A stretch of 64,000 nucleotides of DNA, taken from the NCBI GenBank assembly GCA_013180625.2, contig SNVD02003159.1, forward strand, positions 1 to 64,000, given 5' to 3'. The notes under the pieces are model-generated. The model had not been told where the DNA came from, ran no database searches, and saw nothing but the letters and a program-made list of their open reading frames with translations. Positions within the stretch are counted from its first letter, which is position 1; every line of letters starts with the position of its first letter. The stretch comes from Boswellia sacra (taxonomy: Eukaryota > Streptophyta > Magnoliopsida > Sapindales > Burseraceae). The translations under genes and the position numbers were made by a program. Below are positions 1 to 10,233 of this stretch, in pieces.

Positions 1-1083
1 AAGAAATATGGCACACACTTGAAATAACTCATGAAGGAACTAGTCAAGTTAAAGAATCCAAAATTAGTATGCTAGTTCATAGTTATGAGCTTTTTAAGAT
101 GAAATCGGATGAATCAATTTCTGAAATGTTTACTATATTTACGGATATTATTAATAGTTTGAAATCTCTTGGTAAATCTTATTCTAATGTTGAAATGGTG
201 AGAAAGATTCTAGGTGTCTACCAAAATCTTGGGAGCCAAAGGTGACGGCAATTCAAGAAGCAAAGGACCTCACCAAACTACCATTAGAAGAACTTATGGG
301 TTCTCTCATAACTCATGAAATCATCTTGAAGAAGAATGAAGAAGAAGATTGTGGAGTGGCAAACATGTGCTTCATGGCTTTAAGAGAAAATGAGATAAGT
401 ATTCTAAACCATGATCCTAAGCTTTCATATGATGATTACTTGAAGCATTCCAAAATTTACATGTGCAAGTTGATAAACAAAATTCAAAAATCAATGCTTT
501 CAAAAAGAAGTCAAAAATCATGTTATCTCAATTAGAAGAATTGGTGGAAATAAATGAAGCTTTAGAAAATGAAAATGAAATTTTAAAGCAAAAAGATTTT
601 GAAAGTTTGGAAAGTCAAATACATTTATTAAAAATTGAAAATGACATTTTAAAACAAAAGGATTTTGATAAATTGGAGAAACAAAATGCTATTTTGAAAA
701 AGGAAAATAATGACTTAAGAAATATTGTTGATAGTTTTACAAAAAGCACAAAAAAATTGAATTCTATGTTACAAAACCAAAGGTGTGTTTTTGATCAAAG
801 AGGGTTAGGATATAAAAGTCATAAAAATCAAACGTATTTTAAAAACTATTTTGTTCATGCATCTTCTAGGAATAATCCTAATCATTCATGTACTTATTGT
901 GGAAGTAAAAGACACAAAGTGTATTCTTGTTATATTACGAAAAATCCTAATTTGAAACAAATATGGGTTCCAAAAAGTACCATAACTAACCCCCAAGGAC
1001 CCAAGAACATTTGGGTACCAAAAAGTCTCTCTTTTAATGTTGATTGTAGAAACAAAGGAGTGGCAAACACAAGTGGTACTTAG
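1..1083 (+). pseudogene. gag: Ty1/copia gag (partial, frameshifted)
   Basis: Gag forms the particle and binds element RNA. The first ~210 bases read in frame 3 as a UBN2-type copia gag segment, then the frame shifts near 215-240 into the stretch from 242. A second shift near 470-530 leads into a lysine- and glutamate-rich coiled-coil-like segment with repeated 'LKQKDF' blocks (about 540-770). A CCHC zinc knuckle, C-x2-C-x4-H-x4-C (CTYCGSKRHKVYSC), lies at about 890-932. The frame ends at a TAG at 1081-1083, and the protease continues in another frame, so at least three shifts are present. The N-terminus lies outside the window. Confidence 0.85.
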
Positions 1084-2631
1084 ATAGTGGATGCTCAAGG
1101 CATATGACCGGAGATGCCTCAAAGTTCTCAAGATTAATCATGAAGAAAGGAGGATATGTGATCTTTGGTGATAATGCCAAATGAAGGGTAATCGGACATG
1201 GTGATATTGGTAACCCTTCTTTACCTATTATTGAAGATGTTTTGCTTGGTAATGGTTTGAAACATGATTTAATTAGCATTAGTCAATTGTGTGATAAAGG
1301 ATATTTTGTTGCTTTTGAGCCTAATAGATGTGTGATTAAGAATTTTAGTAACAATAAGATATTATTGGTAATAGATGTGGTAATATTTATATAATTGATA
1401 TTGATGTTAATGATCATGTAGAAAAGTGTTTCATTGTTAATCATGATGCTTGGTTATAGCGTAGAAGATTAGGTAATGCTAGCATGGACACAATTTCAAA
1501 AATTTCTAAAAATGATTTAGTTGATGGTCTTCCAAAAATAAATTTGAAAAGGATAAGATTTGTGATGCTTGTCAATTTGGAAAACAAGTGAGAACTTCTT
1601 TTAAACAAAAGAAATTTATTTCAACAAATAAACCTCTACAATTACTTCATTTGGATTTATTTGGACCATCAAGAACTCAAAGCCTTGGTGGAAAGTATTA
1701 TGTTTTGTTATTGTGGATGATTATTCAAGATTCACTTGGGTATTATTCTTGAAAACTAAAAATGAGGCCATACAAGCTTTTTCAAAATTTTCAAAAAGAG
1801 TCCAAAATCAAAAAGGATATTCTATTGTGTCCATTAGGAGTGATCATGGTGGTGAAGTAGACAATGTTGCATTTGAAAATCTTTGTGATGAAAATGGTTT
1901 TGAGCATAATTTTTCCTCACCCAGAACTCCACAACAAAATGGTGTTGTTGAGAGGAAAAATAGGACTATCCAAGAAATGGCTAGGACCATGTTACTTGAA
2001 AATAATTTGCCAAAATATTTTTGGGCCGAATCCGTTAATACCGCATGCTTTATAATTAATAGAGTCCATATTAGAGCTTTAATAAAGAAAACTCCTTATG
2101 AACTTTGGAAAGGAAGAAAACCCAATATTGGATTTTTTTAAAGTTTTTGGATGTAAATGTTTTATTTTAAACACCAAGGATAACCTTGAAAAATTTGATG
2201 CAAAAGCCGATGTTGAAATTTTTGTTGGCTACTCCAACCATAGTAAAGCATATAGAGTTTTTAACAAAAAGACTCTCACTATTGAAGAATCTATGCATGT
2301 TGAATTTGATGAAACTAATGTTATTTCTTCAAAGAATTTAGATGATGATATTGTTGAGGTAGAAAGGCAAATCAATGAATCAAGGCTTGATGAAAAGAGC
2401 CAAGATGAATTACAACTTCAACAAGAAAAGCTTGAGGAAATAAATGATTCTTTCCAAGAATTACCAAAGGAATGGAGGTATGCAAAAGCTCACCCTAAAG
2501 ATCTCATTATTGGTGAACCATCACAAGGTATGAAAACTAGATCTTCTTGTAAGAATTTTTGTAATCATTTTGCTTTTGTCTCTCAATTTGAACCAAAATC
2601 TTTTAAAGAAGCCGAAAATGACAAAAGTTGA
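1071..2631 (+). pseudogene. pol: Ty1/copia protease-integrase region (broken)
   Basis: Starting at 1071, in a different frame from gag, the sequence reads 'KWYLDSGCSRHMTG', the aspartic protease active site (DSG) of copia elements. An in-frame TGA follows near 1182. A GAG_pre-integrase segment with a partial zinc-binding pattern (about 1440-1590) precedes the integrase core, with aspartates in 'LDLFGPS' and 'IRSDHGGEV' and glutamate in 'NGVVERKNR', the D,D-35-E triad. The core is open from 1713 to 2141, then shifts frame into the C-terminal 'KVFGCKCF...VGYS' region (2140-2631), which ends at a TGA. This enzyme inserts cDNA into host DNA; this copy is inactive. Confidence 0.88.
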
Positions 2632-2652
2632 ATTTTGGCTATGCAAGAATAA

Positions 2653-4130
2653 TTGAATCAATTTGAGAGAAATCAAGTTTGGGAATTAGTCCCTAGACCT
2701 AAAAATCATTCTATTATAGGCACTAAATGGATTTTTAGAAATAAAGTAGATGAAAATGGCACCATTATTAGAAACAAAGCTAGACTTGTTGCTCAAGGAT
2801 ACAATCAAGAAGAACGTATTGATTATGAGGAAACCTTTGCACCGGTTGCTAGATTAGAATCAATTAGAATGTTGTGTGCATTTGCATGTTATAAAATTTT
2901 TACATTATATCAAATGGATGTCAAAAGTGCATTTTTAATGGTTACATTATGGAGGAAGTATATGTAGAGCAACCTCTTGGTTTTCAAAATCATGATTTTC
3001 CAAACCATGTTTTCAAACTCAAAAGGCACTTTATGGCTTGAAACAAGCACCAAGAGCATGGTATGATAGATTGAGCAAATTTCTCATTGATAATGGTTTT
3101 GAAATGAAAAAAGTTGATACTACTCTTTTTATTAAAACAAAAAATGATGATTTATTAATTGTTCAAATCTATGTTGATGATATTATATTTGGTGCTACTA
3201 ATGTCTCTATGTGTGAGGAATTTTCCAAGTGCATGCAACAAGAATTTGAAATGAGCTTAATGGGTGAATTAAATTTCTTCCTTGGACTTCAAATCAAGCA
3301 ATCAATAGATGGGATCTTCATTAATCAAGCTAAATTTACCAACCAAAGTGAGTCTTCTCAAGAGTTTGGATGGATAATTCAAGTACATAATAACCATATA
3401 TGGGTACATTTACCAAGCTTGACAAAGATGAGAAAGGAAAAGATGTTGAGGTAACAAAATATCGAGGTATGATTGGCTCTCTTTTGTATTTAACTGCTAG
3501 TAGACAACAGGGGGGGGGGGATATTTATGTTTATGTGTGTATGTGTGCTAGATTTCAGTCTTGTCCAAAGGAATCTTACCTTAAGGCTGTCAAAAGGATA
3601 TTTAGATATCTTCTTGGAACCATAAATCTAGGTCTTTGGTATCCTAAGTGTGATAATTTTGATCAAATTAGTTATTCCGATGCGGACTTTGCTGGAAGTC
3701 TTCTTGATATAAAGAGCACTAGTGGCTCTTGCCATTTTCTAGGACATGCATTAGTCTCATGGTTTAGTAGAAAACAAATTCTGTTGCCTTATCAACCGCG
3801 GAAGCCGAGTATATTGCAGTAGGAAGTTGTTGTGCACAATCTCTTTGGATGAAACAAATTTTAAAAGATTATGGTGTGGTATTTGATCATATTCCCATCA
3901 AATGTGACAATACAAGTGCCATCAACATTTCAAAAAATCCAATACAAAACTCTAGGACTAAGCATATAGAGATTAAACATCATTTTATTAGAGATCATGT
4001 GCAAAAAGGTAATATTTCTTTAGAATTTGTTCCCACCGATAAACAATTAGCCGATATATTTACTAAACCCCTTAGTCAAGATAGATTTTGCATAATTAGA
4101 AGAGAATTAGGTATGTTGGATATGTCTTAA
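2653..4130 (+). pseudogene. pol: Ty1/copia reverse transcriptase-RNase H region (broken)
   Basis: The N-terminal RT motif '[10 protein letters not shown]' and '[24 protein letters not shown]' region are followed by 'QMDVKSAFL' and the catalytic 'YVDDIIFGA' (about 3170-3195). The frame breaks near 2940-3035, 3340-3400, 3500 and 3790-3840. Near 3510 a run of ten G followed by TATTTATGTTTATGTG replaces the usual conserved block, probably slippage or an error. RNase H follows with 'DADFAGS', 'DIKSTSG' and a C-terminal 'HIEIKHHFIRDHVQKG' block, ending at a TAA at 4128-4130. The last 93 codons are intact. It would copy element RNA into cDNA, but the breaks make it inactive. Confidence 0.88.
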
Positions 4131-4590
4131 TTTTGCTTTTATATGATAATCTTTGAATGAAAGCATATGTTAAGGGGGAGAATATATTTAGGGGGAGTAG
4201 TTAATTTGATTACATCTTTTTGATGATAACAAAAGGGGGAGAAATGGTTGGATTGCTTACTTACATTCTTAACAAGTGCCATCTTTTTGTTTATTCTTGA
4301 TTTTATTTTCATTCTTGATTTAAATATTATTTTAAAGCAATCAATGGTTTGTCATCATCAAAAAGGGGGAGATTGTTAGCCCTAAGGCTATATGATAATT
4401 TTTGATGATAACAATACACATTGATTCATTGAGTTTACTAACATGTTTATTTATGTGCAAGAGTAAGATCATTGAAATAATTTTAAAATCAAGACGAGGC
4501 TTATTAAAATGAAGTGTTGAAGCTAAGGAGAAGACTACATGTTATAGGCACCAAAGCTTAAGAACAAGGATTGACTTAAGGAATGTGACA

Positions 4591-5345
4591 CATGAGCAAT
4601 GTTCAATCAATTGGTCATATATATCTCTAAAAATATCCAAATGACGTGATTCTTGAGCCTTTGGAAAGCTTACTCAATTTATAACAGTTCATATGTTTTA
4701 ATGAAATTCAAATTTCAAGTGCAAGGTTGTCCAAATCATCATGCAAGTTGAAAGACAAATGGAAGCAGCTGACATGAGCACCGAATACTCCTTTAGACAT
4801 ATCTTGAGCTATAAAAATCAAAATGACTTGATTCTTATGGCATTGGAAAGATGACTTAATGAAGAACATTTCATATGTTTTGAAAAATTCAAATTTCAAA
4901 CAGAAGGCCGGCATAATTGACATGCAATTCGGTGGACTGACACAGAGAAGAAAAATCAACTCACATGAGCACTGAATGGTGTTTTGGCCATATCTTAAGA
5001 TAAAGATATCCAAATGCTTTGATTCTTAATGTTTTTGAAAGCTTATTCAAATATGCAGATCTTTTATGTTTTGAATAAATTCAAATATCAAACGGAATGC
5101 TGACAGAATTATCTTTCAATTTGGTGGACTGACACAAGAAAGAAAAATCAAGTCACATGAGCACTGAATGGTGTTTTGGCCATATCTTGAGCTACAGATA
5201 TCCAAATTACTTGATTCTTGATGAGTTGGAAAGCTTATTCAAATATGCAAATCTTTTATGTTTTTCATATTTTCAAATTTCAAACGGAACATTGACAAAA
5301 ATGACAGACAAGATTACGTTTTTTATGGTGGGCAGAAAATTTGGA
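4591..5345 (+). repeat. Four-unit ~190-bp tandem repeat in LTR U3
   Basis: The block CATGAGCA(C/A)TGAATG recurs at 4591, 4773, 4964 and 5156, spacing 182, 191 and 192 bp. Each unit continues with 'GGCCATATCTTGAGCT', 'TATCCAAAT.ACTTGATTCTT', 'GGAAAGCTTA' and 'TTCAAATTTCAAA'. Units 3 and 4 are most alike. U3 tandem repeats upstream of the TATA box are where LTR enhancers usually lie; an enhancer role here is inference. Confidence 0.85.
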
Positions 5346-5392
5346 GTTGGTGTCTTCACTTGATTAAGTTCATCTCATTTTCCTATAAAAGG

Positions 5393-5399
5393 AGCCATT
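5393..5399 (+). promoter_or_regulatory. LTR TATA box
   Basis: TCCTATAAAAGGAGCC at 5391-5406 is a strong plant TATA box downstream of the U3 tandem repeats. Transcription would start around 5425-5435, defining R. This is the only TATA-like site in the LTR with a GC-flanked context. Confidence 0.6.
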
Positions 5400-5604
5400 C
5401 TCCCATGCATTCAAGTAGTACAAGAGAAGCATTTATCAAGCAAAACAAAAAAAAGAGAAATATCAAGTCTATAGAGCTTTTATATTCTTTATCTACTCTT
5501 TGAAGAGAGTTATACTTTTGTTGTAAAAATTATCCTTGTTCTTGTATTGTGGTTAGAGTGAGATATTCTTGTAAAGGATAATAGTTATCCTTGAGAGAAT
5601 TCTT

Positions 5605-5815
5605 TTCCTTGGTGAGGTTGTTCATCAAGAAGAACTCTTGGTGTGGTGTTATCAAGAGTTGAAGAAAGTTGCCTTGGTGAGGTTGTTCATCCAGAAGAAC
5701 TCTTGATGTGGTGTTATCAAGGGTTGAAGAAAGTTGCCTTGGTGAGGTTGTTCATCAAGAAGAACTCTTGGTATGGTATTATCAAGAGTTGAAGGAAAAA
5801 GTCTTGATGAGATTG
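5605..5815 (+). repeat. Three-unit ~70-bp tandem repeat in the LTR
   Basis: The unit CTTGGTGAGGTTGTTCATC followed by AAGAAGAACTCTTG and GTGTTATCAAGAGTTGAAG recurs three times, with a decayed fourth start near 5800. It lies downstream of the TATA box, so it would be transcribed. The self-complementary CAAGAGTTCTTCTTGATG type segments could fold in RNA. Confidence 0.85.
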
Positions 5816-6204
5816 TTCATCAAGCAGGTTGTAAAGATTTCTACAACTTAGTAGAAAGCTTAGCTCGTGGAGCTAGGAGCCCGTGGACGTAGGCAAGGTT
5901 TGCCGAACCACGTAAATTGAGTTTGCACTCTCTCTATCTCCATCTCTTTATATTTAGTTGCACTTGTGATTGTTCTTTATTACTATTCTCTTGATTGCAT
6001 TCTATTTTCATCTTCTTCACCTTTATTCTCAAAGAAAGAGTTAAATAATTTTGATCTTCCAAGAAAAGTTTTCTAAATCAGTTTTTATAAATAAAAACCC
6101 AATTCACCCCCCTCTTGGGTTGCCATTTGGGTCAACACATATATCCAGCATATGTTTTTTGATAAATTTCCATGCAAGAACACGCTTTCATTAATTTGCC
6201 TTGT

Positions 6205-7613
6205 TGGTTAAGCCCAAATATCCCACGTTATTTGTAGTATACCGTTGAGTGTCAATCACAAGGAGGCCTTCGATAAAAGATGTTAGTAAACAAAAATATT
6301 AAAAAAATAATAAAGATGTAAAATTTAACTTTGAAGTGATTGGTTCTAAAGATATTACAATATTTAATAATTGGAAACAATCAATGATAATTAAGAGCTA
6401 AGGCATCGAGAATCATTTATATCTTTTGTGAATCTAATCCCCACTTTGATTCAGCAATTATAACTCAATTGAAAGTTTCACATCCCAAACAATCAATCGA
6501 AAAATATGTATAGTATAGCATAATGATAAACACATGTATTTGATATCTACCTCTTTACAGCAATATTTTACCAACACGTTTTCATCTTACAAGTTATCCA
6601 AGAGCGACAATATATCACATGACAATAGTGTCAGTAAAGGACTACTCCATAAAACGAAACTACCCATAAACATTATAATTCAACACGATCACATAAGAAA
6701 GCATGCTGAATTTATATGAATTGAGGAATTATAATTTCTGATTTTAAAAAGAAATCAAAAGATAGAAAGAGTTTAACCAAACAAACATAACATCTTTATA
6801 GCTCTTGAGTAAATGCAAGTGGAGAAAAATGATAAACTACACATACAGTTTATCTCTGCCTTACCAGAGTTCTAGCCTAACTTACAATTCATTCTTATCA
6901 TTTCTAAAGAGAAAATACAAGAGAGAATTGTAATATACAATGATAAAATGTGAACTCAAATGATTTTTTCTCCCCCAATTCAATTCCTCAAGTTGTCCTT
7001 AAATAAGTGATGAAATGGAACTATTATACCAAACCTCCACCAATTTTTCCACATTGGCGGCTACCAAACATTCCACCAACTTGCAGCTGATTTTTGACCA
7101 CCAAATGGACCGAATTGGGCTTTCTGGAAAACATGAAAGTTGTAGCATTTTGTCTCAGCTTTCCAGGGCCACCAGATTCATGCAATTTGGACAAGTATTC
7201 TCTGAGATATGGCCCAAATACTGGACATGGGTCGGGCTGAGAAACAACTACAATTTGGTTTTGTTGTGTCTCAATTTCGGCCCATCAAATGTTGGATTTG
7301 GGCTTTTTGATTGTTCTTCAACTTTGTGTAAAATTGAGACATGTTGCTCCAGGTTCAATAATCTCTCCATTTTGATCTATAGATTGAGAGTTGTGTCCAT
7401 TTTATTAAACCTGAAAAAATGATTTCCATTAATCACAATTTAAGGACAACACTTTATTTCAAGATAAAGACTAAAGAAAATGCAAAAGAAATGAAACAAA
7501 TGTAAAAGAGGCATAAGCAAAATAATTATGCTAAAATATCATAAAAGCTTTATAATGCTGTCCAATTAGCATTAATTATTTATGCTTAAGAGTGTACTTT
7601 CATGCGTTTATCA
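6205..7613 (-). repeat. 3' LTR of the Athila-type element
   Basis: It aligns along its whole length with 16739-18156. On the minus strand it starts TGATAAACGC and ends TTAACCA (TG...CA). Bases 7000-7613 are almost identical to the other LTR, while 6205-6960 differ by many one- and two-base insertions or deletions. The frame at 7015-7422 inside it is LTR sequence, not a gene. The purine-rich GCTGGGGATTG next to it on the minus strand is the likely polypurine tract. Confidence 0.9.
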
Positions 7614-8770
7614 CAATCCCCAGCCAGCTTATTGCTAGTCCCTAGCAATTCAAGCGTAAATGAAGCATGAAGAACTACTTCAGCATTTCAAACAAAAAGT
7701 CAGTTCAAGATCACAATTGCTATAAAGGTTATTTCAATCATAACTTCCAAAACTGAGCACATGTGAATCAAGCCAAAACCTTCTTACCACGAACCGCAAC
7801 ACATATAGCCTTGAAAATTACTCTATGTAAAAGCCTCAACTCCATATCCTCACAGGTGAACGACTGTTAAAAAGGCTATGATTTCTCTCATGGAGTTGGA
7901 AAACAGAATAAACACTCAAGAAAAGGTCACATTTAAGGACAGACAGACAACTAACATTGATCCAAAGATAGAAAAATCAATGATTAGAATCAAACCATTC
8001 TTGCAACATGCTACCTTTAGGACTTCATTTATCTTGAGTGAATAAATACAGCTTGGTGAGAAAAGACTGCTTCATAAAACTTCTATCTTCTAAAATTGAA
8101 TGAAGACATTATTGAATCGAACTGACTTCTTTTTTTTTCTTTTTTTTCTTTTTTTCTTTTCTTTTTTTTCACAAGAATTGAAATTTCATCTTGAATTGTC
8201 CCTTAGCTCAATTCGAGTAATGACATTCTAAACAAGGATTAATCAATTCAAAGGATCAATGAAAGTTCGTAAGTTGTTTTCTCAACCTCTCCACTCACTC
8301 ACAAAAGATATGTGAGATTAAAAAAATGTGAACTTAAACATGAGAATTCTCTTGGCTATATACATTGAATCATCCATCTTACCACAAGGCTTATCATTGT
8401 GCTCAAAATAATTTCAGAAATCATTCTTTGATAACCTAAATAGAAAAGATGACGCAAACCAACAATTTTGAAATCATACCTAGATAGAAAAACAAACCCA
8501 TTTAGACAAGAATTACTGAGAACACATGCAATAAACAGCTGTGCATGAAATACAATTCAAAAATAAAAAACAAATCAACTAGTTAGATTGCATTTCAAGA
8601 GGTCAAAACTATACTCCCTACTCTGTCATTCTTGATCTAATAGATCCAGAATGCGTCTCAAGAGATAATGAACTCTTTACACTGCCATTCTCAGACTAAT
8701 AGATTTTTTTTTATATGCAATGCAAAACATATGCCTCCTATCTACCCCCAACCAGAGCGAAACATTGTCC
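7614..8770. other. Athila 3' untranslated region, no gene
   Basis: This 1.15-kb stretch between the LOG-like gene and the 3' LTR has no credible coding frame. It contains a pyrimidine tract of T runs broken by C (about 8129-8170) and, on the minus strand, the GGTTGGGGGTAGATAGGAGG purine block (about 8735-8755) just after a stem-loop. Athila elements usually have a long noncoding stretch here. Confidence 0.6.
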
Positions 8771-8778
8771 TCAATGTT
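8761..8778 (-). other. AACATTGAGGACAATGTT stem-loop, Athila signature
   Basis: This perfect inverted repeat (7-bp stem, 4-base loop) followed by a G-rich stretch matches a block known downstream of pol in Athila-group elements. The LOG-like reading frame ends inside it: its TGA is part of the stem, so the last codons of that frame come from element sequence. Confidence 0.6.
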
Positions 8779-9442
8779 TAATGTAGAAAGAGAAAGAATA
8801 GGAGACATCAACCAGATCCAATTTGCTCTTATTGCTTATTCCCACTGACCAATTAATTTGAGATGCTTCAGGGTCAGGTTCATAAACAAAAGCTTGCAAT
8901 TTATCAATTAGTTCATCAGCAGTTGAGGCAGAAACAAGGATCCGTTGTGCTAATTGTGAGATAAATCTTTGTTCCACAGCTTGATTAACAAAACACAATA
9001 AACAATCAAAGAAATTATTGACATTCAACAAACCTATGGGTTTCTGGTGGATATTGAGTTGGGCCCAAGAGACAACTTGAAAGATTTCTTCCATTGTTCT
9101 AAAACCTCTTGGTAAAGTAATAAAGGCATCTACATTTACAATCATACGAGCTATGCGTTCATGCATGGATGAGACCTGTAATTCCTCTCCAACTGTTTTT
9201 CCAGCAACGTTAACTAAAGCTTTAGGAATAATGCCTAAAACTTGACTTCCTCTTGAGTATGCAGTTGTTGACACACACCCCATTAACCCACGGTTACCTC
9301 CCCCATAAATTATATGAAGTTTTCTCTCAGCTAGAACCTTACCAAGATTATGAGCTGCTTCTACAAAAGCTATATCTTTACCAGGTTGAGATCCACAAAA
9401 TACACATATATTTCAGAATCGACGAGCTGAGGTTCCCTCCAT
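8771..9442 (-). pseudogene. LOG-like: Intronless LONELY GUY (LOG)-like cytokinin phosphoribohydrolase copy
   Basis: LOG enzymes release active cytokinin bases from cytokinin riboside 5'-monophosphates in the cytosol. From ATG 9440-9442 the frame runs 223 codons, close to the usual ~215. Visible blocks are 'FCGSQPGKD', 'YGGGNRGLMG' (around residues 45-55), 'VLGIIPKAL', 'SSMHERIARM', 'VVSWAQLNIHQKPIGLLNV' and 'ILVSASTADELIDKL'. One TGA interrupts at codon 10. The catalytic/nucleotide-binding motif, normally PGGxGTxxE, reads PRGFRTMEE from residue 111, with two Gly-to-Arg changes that should abolish activity. Plant LOG genes contain several introns; none is present here, so this looks like a retrocopy. 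It lies inside the Athila element in element orientation. Translation could restart at the ATG of 'MGCVS' (9283). Confidence 0.88.
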
Positions 9443-9484
9443 TTTGATACAACTCACTAACTATGTTTATGCAAATGAAGAACA

Positions 9485-9684
9485 TGAGATGTATTTATAG
9501 AATGCAAAAAATAGTTTAATAATGACATCTATATAAGTAGCTCAACTGTTTGTCTGACAAACGTTGAAAATAAAAATAAAAATAGAAATTCAAAAATAAC
9601 GGCAAGCATGCATATGTACAAGTAGTTGTGATTGTGGCTCACATCTTCGTCTAGTTTTACGTCCAGTAACGGCTAAAACACCTT
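9485..9684 (-). promoter_or_regulatory. Spacer upstream of LOG copy with TATA-like box
   Basis: On the minus strand TTCTATAAATACATC (TATAAATAC at 9491-9499) lies about 50 bases before the LOG-like ATG, followed by a CT-rich leader. Further upstream, a short palindrome TTTGTCAGACAAA sits at about 9549-9561. A TATA box with a short leader resembles a captured promoter, which is unexpected beside an intronless copy. Function is inferred only. Confidence 0.35.
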
Positions 9685-10233
9685 CTATGAGTTGGGGATA
9701 TGCTTCCCATCCAATTTTCTTATAAATTGGCAAACAAGGTCGTTTTGAGTCAGATTCCCGAGACTATAGCGTTCTTGCTCTTCTCGAAATTGTGTCCATA
9801 ATCTTAAAATCTCTCGATGCACAAGTCCACAAGGATGCATCTCAAGAGTCAATAAGATATTATCTAGGGACTCCTTACTCAGTCCATCCTTAATGAACTG
9901 AATCTTATCTTCTCGATTTACAGACACAAATCCTAAAGAGGGACATCGCTTATTACAGGTCCATCGTGCACATTTGTGACAAACTTGTAATTTATTTGCT
10001 CTTCGCTTTTTCGCGTAAGAGCTTTTACCCAAACCAGGCATGAAGGAAACAAAGGCTTTTGAACATTCACCAGATAATCGAACTTTGGCTTCAATTAACC
10101 ATCGTATGTCAACAGGTAAACCCATCAGCATTAGCAATTTTAACCTTGCAAACCGTGCTTTGTAAATTTTGAGTAATGCATTTGGAGGAAAAAAAGGAAA
10201 ATGTCTACGAAGGTTTGAAAGAATCGTATCCAT
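9685..10233 (-). CDS. Virus-like cysteine-rich nucleic-acid-binding protein (NABP-like) in a retrotransposon
   Basis: An uninterrupted 182-codon frame from ATG 10231-10233. Residues 12-65 are hydrophobic and basic ('KLLMLMGLPVDIRWLI'). Residues 67-80 are a basic motif, GLGKSSYAKKRRAN, followed at once by cysteines 85, 88, 93 and 97 (VCHKCARWTCNKRC) and an aromatic/acidic tail. A short hydrophobic region, then G-x-S-x-Y-A-x-K-R-R-A, then a C-x2-C finger is the plan of carlavirus and mandarivirus NABP/cysteine-rich proteins, which bind nucleic acid and suppress RNA silencing. The finger spacing (C-x2-C-x4-C-x3-C) is shorter than I would expect for that family, so assignment is tentative. It lies between Athila pol and the LOG copy, same strand. 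It has no stop although pol beside it is broken. An unrelated plant protein remains possible. Confidence 0.55.
   Translation of the reverse strand: MDTILSNLRRHFPFFPPNALLKIYKARFARLKLLMLMGLPVDIRWLIEAKVRLSGECSKAFVSFMPGLGKSSYAKKRRANKLQVCHKCARWTCNKRCPSLGFVSVNREDKIQFIKDGLSKESLDNILLTLEMHPCGLVHREILRLWTQFREEQERYSLGNLTQNDLVCQFIRKLDGKHIPNS

Larger units (their letters stand above)
1..6137 (+). mobile_element. Ty1/copia LTR retrotransposon, 5' end outside window, degenerate
   Basis: Domain order is gag with a CCHC knuckle, protease, integrase, reverse transcriptase, RNase H, then a polypurine tract and LTR. Integrase before RT is the Ty1/copia arrangement. The window opens inside gag, so the 5' LTR, primer site and gag start are missing. 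Frames change repeatedly and in-frame stops occur, so the copy cannot make its polyprotein. Several purine-rich AAAAGGGGGAG blocks lie between the RNase H stop and the LTR; the one at about 4360-4372 abuts the LTR and is the likely plus-strand primer. The target duplication cannot be tested because the left flank is absent. Confidence 0.93.
4374..6137 (+). repeat. 3' LTR of the Ty1/copia element
   Basis: It begins TGTTAGCCC directly after AAAAAGGGGGAGAT and ends GGGTCAACA, so the ends are TG...CA with a short terminal inverted repeat (TGTT/AACA). At 1764 bp it is long for copia. Contents: a four-copy tandem repeat (4591-5345), a TATA box (5393-5399), a three-copy ~70-bp repeat (about 5605-5815) and the CCCAATTCACCCCCCTCTTGGG block typical of the 3' end of many copia LTRs. 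The end coordinates are inferred from one LTR only, as the 5' LTR lies outside the window. Confidence 0.82.

Noticed and set aside
6138..6204. Target duplication shared by the copia and Athila elements
   Set aside because: The 67 bases between them show no repeat of either flank.
7015..7422. 135-codon plus-strand frame
   Set aside because: It lies inside an LTR and is repeated, shifted, in the other LTR at 17723-18048; the element reads on minus.
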